A DNA stretch of 64,000 bases from Chrysogorgia sp. JL179-B06 (lineage: Eukaryota; Cnidaria; Anthozoa; Scleralcyonacea; Chrysogorgiidae). Below, in pieces: positions 34,641 through 46,556 of the stretch. Position numbers and translations under genes: made by a program. Location: NCBI GenBank assembly GCA_035772405.1, contig JAYKKM010000181.1:295001-359000 (forward strand), given 5' to 3'. A model generated the notes under the pieces. That model was given only the letters and a program-made list of their open reading frames with translations. It had not been told where the DNA came from and made no database searches. Positions within the stretch are counted from its first letter, which is position 1. Each line of letters begins with the position of its first letter.

Positions 34641-37600
34641 TTAACAAATGTTCTGACCGTATCTTTCTGCTGGTCTCCTATCTCTCAGTGGGTATCTTCT
34701 TTCTGGCATAAGATCCTCACCACTAGAATTGTTCATTTCATTCAAAGTATCATCCCTGAAGTAATTTTGTTCATCATCTGCATCACAACTCACCTCTCCT
34801 GCTTCTTCTTTTTGTGGTGGTACTTTCTTAAAAAAGGAAATGTTTCTTGTGATAACATGTCCTGGACGAGATGCTGTTATCATTGTTCCTTTTGTGTGAG
34901 TGACACAATAAGGCTTTGGATTAAATCTTGTTGACAATTTATTCTTCTTCTTTTGGCGTACCAAGACTGTATCGCCAATCTGAATTTCCACTTCTTTTGC
35001 ATTAGCCTGTTTGTCTGCATTTTCCTTCATCTTCCTCTTTGCTTTTCCATCATTTTCTCGAACTTGTTGATCTAGTATGGTGTCTTGCTTGTTAACTTTA
35101 CTTGGTAATTTTGTTCTGATTTCACGATTAAATAGAAGTTCAGCAGGTGAAAACTTTGTAGTACTGTGCGGTGTAGCTCGATAATTCAACAAAAAACCAA
35201 TATAGTTCCTTCTTCCAATTCTTTCTTTCAGCATGGGCTGCACGAATAGCTTTTCCCATCGGTTTCATGAAGTTTTCCGCCTCTGAGTTTGCTTGTGGCC
35301 ATAAAGGTGTTATGCGTTGATGTTTGATGCCATTTTCACTCATGAACCGTCTGATTTCATCACTGTTGAAGGGGGGTCCATTGTCACTTTTGATTACATT
35401 TGGTATTCCATGGGTCGCAAAGATTCTTTCCAGTCTTGGAATTGTTGCTGCTGCAGATGTTGAATGTAGAATTTCTACTTCCGGAAACCGCGAATAAGCA
35501 TCAATGGCTACTAAGATATACTCTCCGGTTGGGAATGGCCCACAGAAATCCAAATGAACTGTATGCCATGGCGCTGGTGGAAGTTCATTCATCTTTAAAG
35601 GTGCAGGTGGATTTGTTGTACTGTTGGCTTGGCATGGTAAACAATCACCAATCATTGCTTTGACATCTTTATCGATTCCAGGGAACCATATCTTTTCCCG
35701 AATCAACTGCTTTGTTTTGACTAGGCCCTGATGACCCTCATGAGCAATTGAAATAGCTCTTTTGCGAAGTGAAGAAGGCATAACAATTCGAGCTCCTCGA
35801 AGGATTATATTCATCTCTTCGTTAATGGTTAGTTCATCACGAACTTTTGCAAATAGTTTTAGTTCATGAATATCTGCTCCTTCTGCTTTCTGTGTTTCGT
35901 TGATTGAAATCCATGATTGCTGATGAATAATTTCTGCGAGTCGCTGTAATGTTTTATCATTCTTGGTAGCTTCTTGTATTTCTTGTAAGGTCATTGCTTT
36001 TGGGACTGCGTGTGTTGTGAGGAAATTTACATAATTCTCCGCTGAAACTTCATGCTTGATTTCCGGTTCTTCACAAGTATGTCGTGACAGGAAGTCAGAT
36101 GGATTTTCGTTCCCTTTGGTGTAAACAACATCAAAGTTGAAGTCCTGAATTCTCAAGTTCCAACGTTCAATACGAGCAGGCGGTTTGGACTTCGGATTTC
36201 CCAAGATCATTTCGATCGGCTTGCAATCAGTGCGCAAGGTAAACTTGCCGCCATATAAATAGAGATGTAGCCTTTCCATAGCCCAGACAATGGCCAGCGC
36301 CTCGCGTTCAGTTTGTGAATATTTTTCTTTCCACTGTTGATAATGATCGGCTAACATACGCAACAATTTTGCGATCGTTGTTTCCTGGTGTTGTCTGCGA
36401 AAGTATTGCTGAAAGTCCCCAAGGTGAGGCATCTGTGGTCAACTCCGTCTGTTTTGTTTGGTCAAAATAAGCCATAACTTTATCACTGGTCAAAGCAGAT
36501 TTGATGTTGTCAAACGCTCTTTGTTCTTGTCGCGTCCAGCGGAAGTAGGCATTCTTTGTCGTTAATTTTCGTAGAGGTTCGCTGATGTCGCTAAAATTTT
36601 GGATGAATTTAGCACAATACGTTGCCATTCCCAGGAAACTACGAACGTCCTTCACAGAACGTGGTGGCAAAGCATTATTGATGGCAGAAACTTTCGCAGG
36701 ATCGGCTGAAATTCCTTCTGAGGAAAACACCATACCAAAGAATGTCAGTTTGTTTTGACTGAACTGACATTTTTGTTTGTTTAAGGTCAGACCAACATCG
36801 TTGAAAACGTTCACAAACCGCGTTAAGGGCGATGTCGTGGTCTTTCTGCGTTTGGCCATACACAATGACATCATCACTGATATTAATAACACCAGGGATA
36901 TCGTGAATCTGATCATGGATTATATTCTGGAACAGTTCACTGGCAGAATTAGTTCCAAAATTAAGACGCGTATATCTCCGTAAACCTTTGTGCGTTGCGA
37001 AGGTTGTAATATATCGGCTTTCTTTTGCTAAAGACAACTGATGATATCCGGAGCGCAAGTCCAGTTTTGAAAATACTTTGGCACCATTCATGGCGTGTAT
37101 AAGATCATCAACAGTTGGGCTTGGATGGCGTTCTCTTTGAATAGCGCAGTTTGGCATTCTCATGTCAATACATAAACGTACAGTTCCATCACTTTTCGGA
37201 ATAACAACTAGGGGTGGAAATCCACGGTGTGGGCCCTTCGACTTTCTCGATTATCCCTTGGTTTTCCAAATCTTTAAGAGCAGCAGAAACTTTCTTACGC
37301 AGATGGAAAGGTATTCGCCTGTGCGCGTTGAGCGACTGGAGTGACAGTGTCATCAATGTGCAGTTTGACTTCGACATTCTTTAGTTTTCCAATTCCTTTG
37401 TAAATATCTGGAAATTTCTGAGCAATTTCATCTGGCGAAGAAGGATGCTGGTTGACGTTGTTGACATTCAATTTTATGAGATTTAATTCTGCAGCGGTTC
37501 TCGTAACTAAGCAACGAGCCATAGTTTCCTTTCACAACATGAATAGGACGCAGAAGTGATTCTTTTCTTTGACTCGATGGTAGTTATAAATTTCCCCAAT

Positions 37601-37914
37601 ACTGGTAAATGCTGTTTTGAACCATACGCAAACAGTTTTGTACGTGTTCGTTGCAAAGAGACTGGTTTTGGCTTGTTGATGTGAGCAAAAGTAGTCTCGT
37701 CAATAATGTTGATTGACGCACCAGTGTCTATGATCATTTTAATGTTTACATTGTTGATTTTGACTTTTGCTGAAGGCATTTTGTTGGATGTTGTTGATTC
37801 TTTGCATGTTATACAAATGTTCATCTTCGCTGGTGCTGGACTCAGAATATGTGTCTTCAGGTGCAATTTGTTGAACTTTCTGTTTCTTGTGTTTGGCGTT
37901 GTTCTGTCGTTCAT
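34641..37914 (-). pseudogene. Gypsy pol: protease, RT, RNase H, integrase
   Basis: Protease MIIDTGASINI near 37735; RT with FSKLDLRSGYHQ and the catalytic ISDDVIVYG (SDD, as in other elements of this group); RNase H with TTDASPWGL and EREALAIVWAMERL; integrase with HEGHQGLVKTKQ and CLPCQ, then HLDFCGPF, SDNGPPF and SEAENF; C-terminal region PAELLFNREIR ending at 34641. The frame changes at several points, including an extra T near 35190 and an extra A near 36318, both in homopolymers. No large deletion is seen. The frames would otherwise form one polyprotein. Confidence 0.85.
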
Positions 37915-38679
37915 GCCCCGGTTGTTGAGAAGGTTGCTTTGGAGTTTCTGCGTTGCTTCGACAAACTCGGGCGTAATGGTTTAACCTTTGGCATTTGCGA
38001 CATGTTTGTCCTTTGGCAGGGCAAGGTGATTCAAGGTGAGGCCAAGATAGTCCACAATTTCGGCATTGTTGCGATTTTCTTGGCGGACTTACAAAATTTG
38101 CTTCGTTGGTAATTGTGGTCGATGCTAAACGTTCTTCGATACCTTTGGCCTGTTGTTCACTGCTTTCTAGAGCTCTTGCTTTCGACAGTAAGGCTTTGAT
38201 GGTCAGTTTGTCCTCTCGTAACGCAAATCTCCTGAGATGCTTCGATCTACAGTTCTGTATGATGGCAGATTTCAATTCTTGATCTAAATCATGAAATTCG
38301 CAATGGGCAGCTAACTTTCCGAAGTCTAGTTGCAAATTGATCAGTCGTCTCTCCAATATTTTGTTGAGCTTGACGGAACTGAAAGATCTCGAAATCGACA
38401 TTTTTCTTTGGAGAAAAGTACTCGTTAAGCTTCTCGATTGCTGTCTGGTAGTTGTTCTCTTCGCCTGTTGGAAGTGTTTCAAAAATCTCTTGTGTTGCTT
38501 CTCCTGCTTGGTTAAAGCAGTAATGCTCTTTTCTGCGCATCATCTTTCACGTTTACAGCTACTAAATATGTCTCGAAACGACGCTTCCATGTTTTCCATC
38601 GCTGACTTAACGATGTCGGGTCAGAAATCGGATCAAACGGAGGAAGAGGAGATACATCGATTTTCCCCGCAGTTGCCAT
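37739..38679 (-). pseudogene. Gypsy gag with zinc knuckles
   Basis: Start ATG at 38677-38679 (MATAGKIDVSPLPPFDPI). The matrix/capsid-like part is broken by shifts near 38515 and 38320. It continues into QCRNCGLSWPHLESPCPAKG and TCRKCQRLNHYARVC, the second a CCHC knuckle. Gag packages the element RNA. Confidence 0.8.
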
Positions 38680-38721
38680 TCTCAAACATTAAACATCAAT
38701 TGATAATATTACACGTTCTCC

Positions 38722-38738
38722 AGATTTTCTCGTCGCCA
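38722..38738 (-). other. Primer binding site
   Basis: TGGCGACGAG lies two bases inside the 5' LTR on the minus strand, the usual position for tRNA priming. Confidence 0.65.
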
Positions 38739-38740
38739 TA

Positions 38741-38871
38741 TGTAATGATCACAACTAGTTCATTTATTTAGACTGCTTATTCCAACATAAGATACATGTA
38801 TATACACTATGTACACTTAGCTAATACACGAGGTCCTATCACGTGTATTGATCACGTGTCACAACGTTGCA
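38741..38871 (-). repeat. 5' LTR of the Gypsy element
   Basis: 131 bp; would contain the promoter for minus-strand transcription. Confidence 0.95.
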
Positions 38872-40474
38872 GTCGCCAATACAGCGAACAACGCTGGTCT
38901 ATAAGTGGTCGAGTCGGCCGGACATTGATGTCCGGCAGCAGCTCCAAGTTGCCGGTCACAAGGCGAATTAACGCCGGACAATGTTCGGTGTCCGGCGGTA
39001 ATATTCAGGCCTGCCCAGGGGGCATTCGTTTAGGGAGTAGTTGGTGATATGTGCATACTAAATACTATCATGAAACTATGTATAGCCTATTACATGAATG
39101 TTTTTATATTACATAAATCAAAAGCAATATTTGTCTTAATATAAATATGAACTCTATAAATGAATAAATACCTTTATGTAATATACTAAATACCTTTATA
39201 TATTTAATAAATACCTTTAATCACAAGGTTACTCTTTTTAAAATTGTGTGATACTGTTTGCCTGTCTTGAGCAGGCTAGCTTGCCTCCTGAATACATAAT
39301 AATATAGAAGTTACTATTCCAAGGGAATTAGTACTGCTTCACAAGCCATGGGAAAAGCCTAATTTTTGATAAAATTTCCAAAATGAAGCCATGGTAGTCA
39401 CTGATCTGTGTAGTATGTACACATTTTTTCAATTCTTTTAATTATATTTAAATATACCTGTACAGCAGACTTAAATTACAAATATTGTAACTATCACTTA
39501 TCTGAATATAATGCATGGTTTAATTATTGCTGTTACCATCCCCCCTTGGGCACTCCCGGTGCAAATGTTGGTCCTGACTTCCCGCGCAGGTATCCCGGCG
39601 GGTGGGGCCGGGGAATATAAAACCTGGCTGCAAAATCTGTTGGGCGAAAGATGGCGTCGAACAGAAACCAGTTTCTTCAATTTTTGTGAAGAATAAAATC
39701 GTGTTTGAAGGTAATTCCATTTTAAATATTGAAAAGTATTTTAACATGTTTAACTTTTTGTATGTATAAAAACTTTTTTAGTTTTTGTCAATTTTGTCCC
39801 GGGGTGGGGAATTGCATTTTTTTACTTGTCGGGGGTAGACAAAGTGCAGTTAAGTGATAGAAAATTTGAAAATCCGGGGGGGGGGGGAGGGGGTAACAGC
39901 AAGAATCGAACCATGCAGAATTGGCAACGCTTTTAACTGTTCATGTGAAATGCTGCCTATGGCTATGGACTGACGCAGGAGCAGTGTTACGAGGTTGGAG
40001 CAGTGTTCAGGATCAGGCAGATGGATCAGGCATGAATTTTGCCCATCTTAGCAACATTTCCATTCGTCTGGGGGGGGGGGGGGGAGGGGCAGCTGCCCAT
40101 GAGTAAAACTATTGGTAAAATCTGGTGAGCGACAGTCAGTCAGTCAGTGTCAGAGACATAGTCTAATAAAGTGTAAACACGGTCGTATAATATACGTTGA
40201 TAGTTGAGGTCGATTTCAAAACGAAAGAAAACTGTGGTTTCCGTTTAATTTACAGTTGAATCGTCAGTCGTGGTATATGAGCAGCGGACGAGACTGCTCT
40301 TTAACGTTAGAAATCACTTAGAATTTTACTTCGTCTCCTTGGTTACCTAATAATCCGCTGAAGATAGTTGCGGGCTCGAGTAACAAAATGGCGCCGATAT
40401 TATAAACTACGTACAAAACGCGTTCGCTTCGCGGACAGACAAAACATTCTCAATATCATTAGAAAATCACCTAG

Positions 40475-40690
40475 ATATATAGATTGGAACCTAACGTTTT
40501 ACAAACAAATTGGATATCGTGTCCCTCATTGCCTCAAATTGTAGAAAATGTTAAAAACCTCGCTCAATTGTCACACTCCGAAGTTTCGTTATTGATATTG
40601 AACAAACCAATGAAAGAAGACGTCATATCTAATTTGTTCGAACAAGTACAAATATCAAAGCATCATCAGGCGCAAAATTACGCAAATTAA
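40475..40690 (+). CDS. Possible terminal exon, unrecognised
   Basis: An acceptor-like ATATATAG precedes an open segment (EPNVLQTNWISCPSLPQIV, ENVKNLAQLSHSEVSLLIL, NKPMKEDVISNLFEQVQ) ending in TAA, with AATAAA about 100 bp downstream. Composition looks protein-like, but no family or upstream exon was found. Confidence 0.3.
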   Translation: MYRLEPNVLQTNWISCPSLPQIVENVKNLAQLSHSEVSLLILNKPMKEDVISNLFEQVQISKHHQAQNYAN

Positions 40691-40956
40691 AGATGCTTCT
40701 GTGGGTCCGCGAGCGCTCTGTTTTACGCGACAGCATTTTCGGCAACCGCAGCGTCACGTGACTTGTTTCCATGGCAACATAATATTAAATAAAACTCGGA
40801 CCATCGACATTGTTATATACCAACTACAATTGGTCAACGCAATACGTTTTGGAATTTTTTTTCGAATTTAATGTATTTTCGGGCAGTTTGACCAGGGCCC
40901 TTCTCACCGACCTTGTGATTCATGAAATTATCAACTATAGGGTTTTATGAATACAG

Positions 40957-41043
40957 TCTTTACAATAATACAGTCTTTACAGTCTTTACAGTCTTTACAG
41001 TCAATACAGTCTTTACAGTCTTTTTAATAATACAGTCTTTTCT
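40957..41043. repeat. ACAGTCTTT minisatellite
   Basis: About eight imperfect copies of TACAGTCTT(T). Confidence 0.85.
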
Positions 41044-41569
41044 GCATTCTGTTTATCATTCAAATGTCTAGGGGTGCATATAGTGCAAATGTATGGACAT
41101 CAATTTGGTTTTAATACAGTATTAGGGATTCTATCCCGATTGTTGGTGAGGATAGACGCTCTTGAGGTCTCAATGCAGGGCAGAGAAACTGACCTTTCCT
41201 AAGTCTGGACATGAAACTGATCGGTTAATAGAAACCCTAGGATTGGTACCATGTTAGTTAAGAAATGTCTTGAAGGCATTTTACCACCATTTCTAAAGAA
41301 CTATTTTAATCTCAATGAATTTGTTCATTGCATACATGTAAGAGCATTATCTAATATCTATTGCCTTAATTCACAATACTACATTTGTAGGATTTATACA
41401 ACTTTCAAGTTATAATTAGTTTTTGTAACATATTGTACATACATATATATGAATACAGTATGTGTAATAAATTTATATTTGTAATAAATAATAATTGTAA
41501 TTTGTTAGGAAACAGGACCCCGTCAATACCAGGTGGTTGCTATGGGTTCATCTATGGGTTCATCGAAAT

Positions 41570-41998
41570 AATTCACTGGGGGCAATCCCAGACTGGCATT
41601 CACTGGGTGCAGTCCCAGATTGACATTCACTGGGTGCAGTCCCAGATCGACATTCACTGGGTGCAGTCGCAGATCGACATTCACTGGGTGCAGTCCCAGA
41701 TCGACATTCACTGGGTGCAGTCCCAGACTGGCATTCACTGGGTGCAGTCCCAGATCGACATTCACTGGGTGCAGTCCCAGACTGGCATTCAGTGGGTGCA
41801 GTCCCAGATCGACATTCACTGGGTGCAGTCCCAGACTGGCATTCACTGGGTGCAGTCCCAGATCGACATTCACTGGGTGCAGTCCCAGACTGGCATTCAC
41901 TGGGTGCAGTCCCAGATCGAAATTCACTGGGTGCAGTCCCAGATCGACATTCACTGGGTGCAGTCCCAGATTGGCATTCACTGGGTGCAGTCCCAGAG
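41570..41998. repeat. 27-bp minisatellite, about 16 copies
   Basis: CACTGGGTGCAGTCCCAGA plus an alternating CTGGCATT or TCGACATT tail. Because 27 is a multiple of three and the unit lacks stops, several frames on both strands stay open (for example HWVQSQ repeats); this is not evidence for a protein. Confidence 0.95.
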
Positions 41999-42482
41999 TG
42001 GCAGGTCAGCAGACCTGGAATTGACAGCAGATTGGCTCTACAGCATACGTGGCGCAGCTCAGCATACTCGGATGTGAATTTGAGTGTTAGGATATCTGGA
42101 TATAACTTAAAAAATAAAAATAAAAATGGTAACGTATCAATGGTTTGGTGCAGTTGTGCACTGTAAAAAATGACCGGTTGAAACAACCAAAAAAAAACAG
42201 TTACCTGGGTGAATCTGAGAGAACCAGTTAAAATTAGGTTGTTTCAACCGAAATAGTTTAGGTTGTTTTAACCTAATAATATCGGTTGTTACAACCTAAT
42301 AAATATTGGTTGTTTCAACCAATAATTATTGGTCACATGCATGAATCTGAGATAACCGATTAAAATCGGTTAAATATCGGATTTTTAACCGAATTAAATC
42401 GGTTGGAAATAAATTGGTAGATTCAACCAATTCGTAAATTGGTTGAATCTATCAATTTAACCTTAACCAATTTTAATCTTGA

Positions 42483-43810
42483 CTAAAGTTGTATGGTGCA
42501 AAATAAAGTTAGTATAAGCAAATAACAACAAATAATTTATTTAGCAATCTTAAAATAATGTAATCGTCTTATAATAGTAAAGTCATAAAATATAATAGCT
42601 AATATAGTTCACAAATTGGATAAAAAGTTTTCTATACCCATATGATTTTGCTATGACTGCAGGTAGTTCCTTTGGGGTATTCTGCATCAAAAAGGCGTAA
42701 AATACCGACAATAAACATAAAACAGCATTTAAAATGTTTTGCAAAGTGAAAAGGTGGTAAACTGCCAAGGGTTTTAGTAACGAAATACTGACGTTTCGAG
42801 CGGAATCCTTCGTCAGAGTAAGACTCTTATATATGATATCAATCATTACTCGGATATTACTATAAAGTAAGACCGATGAAAGGCTACACTCGAAATGTTA
42901 GTATTTTGTTTACAGTTTACTACCTTTTCACTTTGCTATATATCCATACACAGCTGCATACACAGCACTCTACTATTTAAAATGTTTTGATTCTTAAATT
43001 TGATGACCACCATCCTTCTGCAACGAGTGACGTGATATAGTGTCTTCTATATCTCCAGTAGTCCAGTTGAGAGGAGTTTTGGAGATGAACAATTCTTCAC
43101 TTTACTCAAAATGTCAATGTCGGTATCATTCTACAACACAAGAGTAAAAAAACCAATTAAGATTAAGTTTAGCTGTAAGCACCTTATATTGTACTTTTAC
43201 AGTAATAGCATTTTCAGAGAGTTTGCAGAGGTGGAAACTCTGCAAGTAAAATATAATGTAAAAATATAAATAGAATTGCTAATTGCTATTACTAAAATGC
43301 AATTAGCAGGACACAGCTTATCACCATCCAGTAGGAATATTATCTGTTTCCTCAACTGAAGCAGAGTTATTTACAAGTAGAAAACTTACATTTATACTAA
43401 GAAATAACTTTGCAGTGTTACAATAGGAATAATCAATAAAAATGTACCTTTACATAAAAATTAGTATTAAATTACCATACAAAGATTCATTAAATATCCT
43501 ACATAAGTACACATCAATGCTTATGATTGCTTTGGTTTTTAAATTATCATTGCATAGATATAGAAAATCAAATCTTCCAGGGAGAGCAGGATTTTAGCCA
43601 ATATCCTTCCTGTAGAAAACACTGTCTACAGGTTACCAAATGTTTAATGCTATTAATTTTACATCTCAATTGTGCAGTAAATGGTTACAATTTGGCACAA
43701 AACTAGCTACTGTAACTTGCATATTACATTACTGTGACAAATCATAAAACCAGAAATATATCAGTTGGTATGGACTACCTAAGCAGCCACAATAGATCCT
43801 AAATTATCTT
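42483..43810. other. Interior of the CACTR element, AT-rich; Penelope tails
   Basis: No gene. Two Penelope-derived terminal pieces in opposite orientation (42735-42840 minus; 42865-42955 plus) share TTACCACCTTTTCACTTTGC and hammerhead-like cores (CTGACGA with TCGAAACG on the minus strand). Confidence 0.55.
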
Positions 43811-43813
43811 TAA

Positions 43814-44510
43814 AGTGCCTATAACGTCTGCGGGGATTTAACATATTTGTAATCTATGGATTCTCGTGAGATAAATTGTAATATATCTTGTCAGCTGAAA
43901 TTTTCATCTTCATAGACTTTTTTGCTGTTAAAGTTGACGGAAATGACATCATTTCCGTCAACTTTAACAGCAAAACGGTCTATGAAGATGAAATTTTCAG
44001 CTGACAAGATATATTACCACGTCTTTCTGATAACAGACAAAAGCTGTGCCTCAAAAAACTTTTAAAAAAATACAATCGACACCATCTTCTCCTTTGGCTA
44101 CTTTGATTCCACCGACGAGATATGAAGCACATGGCCGAAAATTACGTGGTAGTGTTGATCGACTTTCTCTTTACCAATGCAATACTGACCGTTATAACGG
44201 AAAACTGCAGCTTTTTTCCCGCCATGACGAGATGCATAAATGACTTAATTACATCTTAACTAAGTTCTATGTTAAACTTTAGTAAATTTTGTTTCTAATT
44301 GTAAACCGGTTCCAGTCCCCCGGTATTCTATTATTTGTTTGTAAACTTTTTCAATATGACCTTTTTAAGACCTTTTTAAACAGTTGTAAATATAAAGCAA
44401 TTCACTGTATTAGTGCGATTTTATATTCAATAAACCATCTATTATTATTATTATTACAATTTATCTCAGGAGAATCCACAGATTACAAATATGTTAAATC
44501 CCCACAGATA
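43814..44510. mobile_element. TTAA-type miniature element, disrupted copy
   Basis: Starts TTAA-AGTGCCTATAACG and shares GGGGATTTAACATATTTGTAA with an inverted segment near 44480-44505; same family as 45330-45760. The right terminus is decayed. It contains a 138-bp hairpin. A short frame at 44046-44243 has no recognised domain. Confidence 0.55.
43879..44016. repeat. Long near-perfect hairpin
   Basis: Arms of about 68 nt centred on 43948 (GACGGAAATGA-CA-TCATTTCCGTC) with only a few mismatches. Confidence 0.9.
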
Positions 44511-45325
44511 GTTAGCCTAACCCCCAGGGGTCATTTGCTGATGTTAAATATGTAAAAAGTTCTTGACACCAACTGCATGGCAGCATTTTGATGCATGATT
44601 GCTTTACTGGTTAATGTAATATAAAAATCAAATATTTCAAGGGAGAGCAGGATTTTAGCCAATATCCTTCCTGTAGAGACATACTGTCTTAGTGTCTACA
44701 AGTGACCAAATGTTTAATGCTATTTAATTTAACATCCTAATCGTGCAGTTTGGCACATAATAAATTAACATATTACAATGACCAGAACAGACCAGACAAT
44801 GTCAGGGCCATTTCAAATTTCCTTTTCACATGTTTAATATCAGCTATAACTTGGTAGTCATTTGCCACAGGTTCAAATTATTGCAATTTTAATAACAATG
44901 CTAATTAAAGATAATTCAGAATCTATTGTGGCTACTTAGTAAGCCCATACCAACTTGTATTTTTATGGAGTTACTAGTTGTCACAGAGTTGTCAACCCTT
45001 GTATTACCGGTAACTAATAATATATTGAAAATTTCTTGATTAATGTCAACTCATTCATATTGTAAAACATACACAACAGACTTGTACAGGTCAGTAGAAA
45101 CAGTATGGCTTGTATGAGAAAAATAAACTTTTTGAAGTCTCTGATGACCCTACAGGCCTAGTGGTGGTGAGGGCAAATTTTCAGTGTCTTAAGGCAGCTA
45201 GCTACTCATTAGTAAAGGCATTTTATCCTTTAGGTAGGGTATAGTCATTTGACTAGACAGTCATTTGCCACAAAAGATAATTTAGGATCTATTGTGGATG
45301 TACGGTATGAGATGTCACAGAGCTG
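44511..45325. other. Interior of the CACTR element; no gene seen
   Basis: AT-rich. A segment near 44640-44690 (GGGAGAGCAGGATTTTAGCC) repeats one near 43580-43620, a local duplication. Confidence 0.5.
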
Positions 45326-45329
45326 TTAA

Positions 45330-45760
45330 AGTGCCTATCCAGCCTGTGGGGATTTTACATATTTATGATTTTTGGATTCTCATGAGAAAAATTATAATAT
45401 ACTGTATCTTGTCATTTGCAAATTTCATCTTCATGCCCTTTTCCCCTGCTAAAGTTCACAGGAAGTGACGTCAACACAGGGACACGCGATATTTTGCAGA
45501 GTGATTCAGCAATGAAATACAGCGAAAGTTTGGCTTTGAACTTTAAACAGCCTGTTTAGACAAAATTCACTCAATAACATTCACTGTTGAATAACACCAC
45601 AACATATTATGTGTCCCTGCGTTGACATCACTTCCTGTGAACTTTAGCAGGGGGGAATGCATGAAGATGCAATTTTCGAACAACAAGATATACTACATTT
45701 CTTTTTGGTAGAAGCCAAAGATTACGAATATGTAAAACCCGCACAGGCTGAATAGGCACT
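45330..45760. mobile_element. TTAA-flanked miniature element
   Basis: AGTGCCTATCCAGCCTGTG and its inverted counterpart bound 431 bp, flanked by TTAA on both sides (45326-45329, 45761-45764). TTAA duplication fits piggyBac or Kolobok. Inner arms also pair (CTGCTAAAGTTCACAGGAAG). Confidence 0.75.
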
Positions 45761-45764
45761 TTAA

Positions 45765-46552
45765 AACCCTTCTACTAAATGGCATCTTCACATGACTGTC
45801 ATGTACACAATATGCAAAAATGTAATACAGAAATTCAAATTTCACAATACATTAGATACTAACCAATTATAAAGAGGACTTTCACACGGTATAAAGCAGA
45901 ATGTCTTTATTTTCTTTTTTCTGTCATGTATGATAATCACAGGAAGTTCCCAAATAAGGCACATACTTGTTTGGCTATCTCATATGGGGACTGTTGAATT
46001 AAGTCAAGAAAATCCTGAAATCAATATTATATGTTAGTAAATATTTATGCTTTAAATGTCAATTTTAATCATGGACGGTAACTCAAGCATTGTGCATGCT
46101 GGGTACCATTGTTTTAAATTTCTGTGAGCATTGTTCTTAAAGTGCCCTTGAGACAACTACAATAATAATAATAATTATGAGAATTTCTATATTGCTAATT
46201 CCCTATAACCCATTAGCACTTTACAATATGGTAGTAGCCTAAGTAGATAAATCTCAAAATTACACTCTTAAATTTACAATTGATAGATAACTATTATAAA
46301 AATATATTAAAGTCCTAAAAATATTAAAAATAAAAATTATGGATAAGCGGCTGCCCTACTAAGCTTCGAGGAATATAATTTGTTGAGGTTAATAAATGTT
46401 CACATTTGCCAGAAAAGATAAACAATAAAAAGTTGTTTATGGAGAAAAGGTAGGAACTAAAACAATCAGACATACAGTAGAATCCATAATTCACTATATT
46501 ATACAGGAACTGAGTGGCGTTCGGTTCTTGCCCCATTGTAATATGCAATTGT
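45765..46552. other. Interior of the CACTR element; no gene seen
   Basis: AT-rich DNA without recognisable features. Confidence 0.45.
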
Positions 46553-46556
46553 AATA

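Larger units (their letters stand above)
34346..38871 (-). mobile_element. Gypsy (Mag-like) LTR retrotransposon, complete but frameshifted
   Basis: Two 131-bp LTRs (TGTAATGATC...AACGTTGCA) that read as identical, a 5-bp target duplication GTCGC (34341-34345, 38872-38876), a primer-binding-like TGGCGACGAG next to the 5' LTR, and a purine tract AAGGGAGGGT before the 3' LTR. Internal order gag, PR, RT, RNase H, IN. The matching LTRs imply a recent insertion. Confidence 0.95.
34144..39022. mobile_element. Older inverted-repeat element split by the Gypsy insertion
   Basis: GGCAGGCCTGAATATAAT at the left and the reverse complement of GGCAGGCCTGAATATTA at the right lie outside the Gypsy element, with repeated CCGGACA/TGTCCGG motifs on both sides. 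Without the insertion the element is about 350 bp. No target duplication was found. Confidence 0.6.
39023..41569. other. Intergenic with G-runs and a short minisatellite
   Basis: Poly-G runs near 39876 and 40070 and a 9-10 bp ACAGTCTTT minisatellite at about 40957-41043. A GC-rich patch at 39540-39620 has no recognised domain. One possible terminal exon is listed separately. Confidence 0.5.

Noticed and set aside
41433..42186. Long frames (HWVQSQ, SGTAPSECR, FTGCSPR) over the 27-bp minisatellite
   Set aside because: Open on both strands because the unit lacks stops and is divisible by three.
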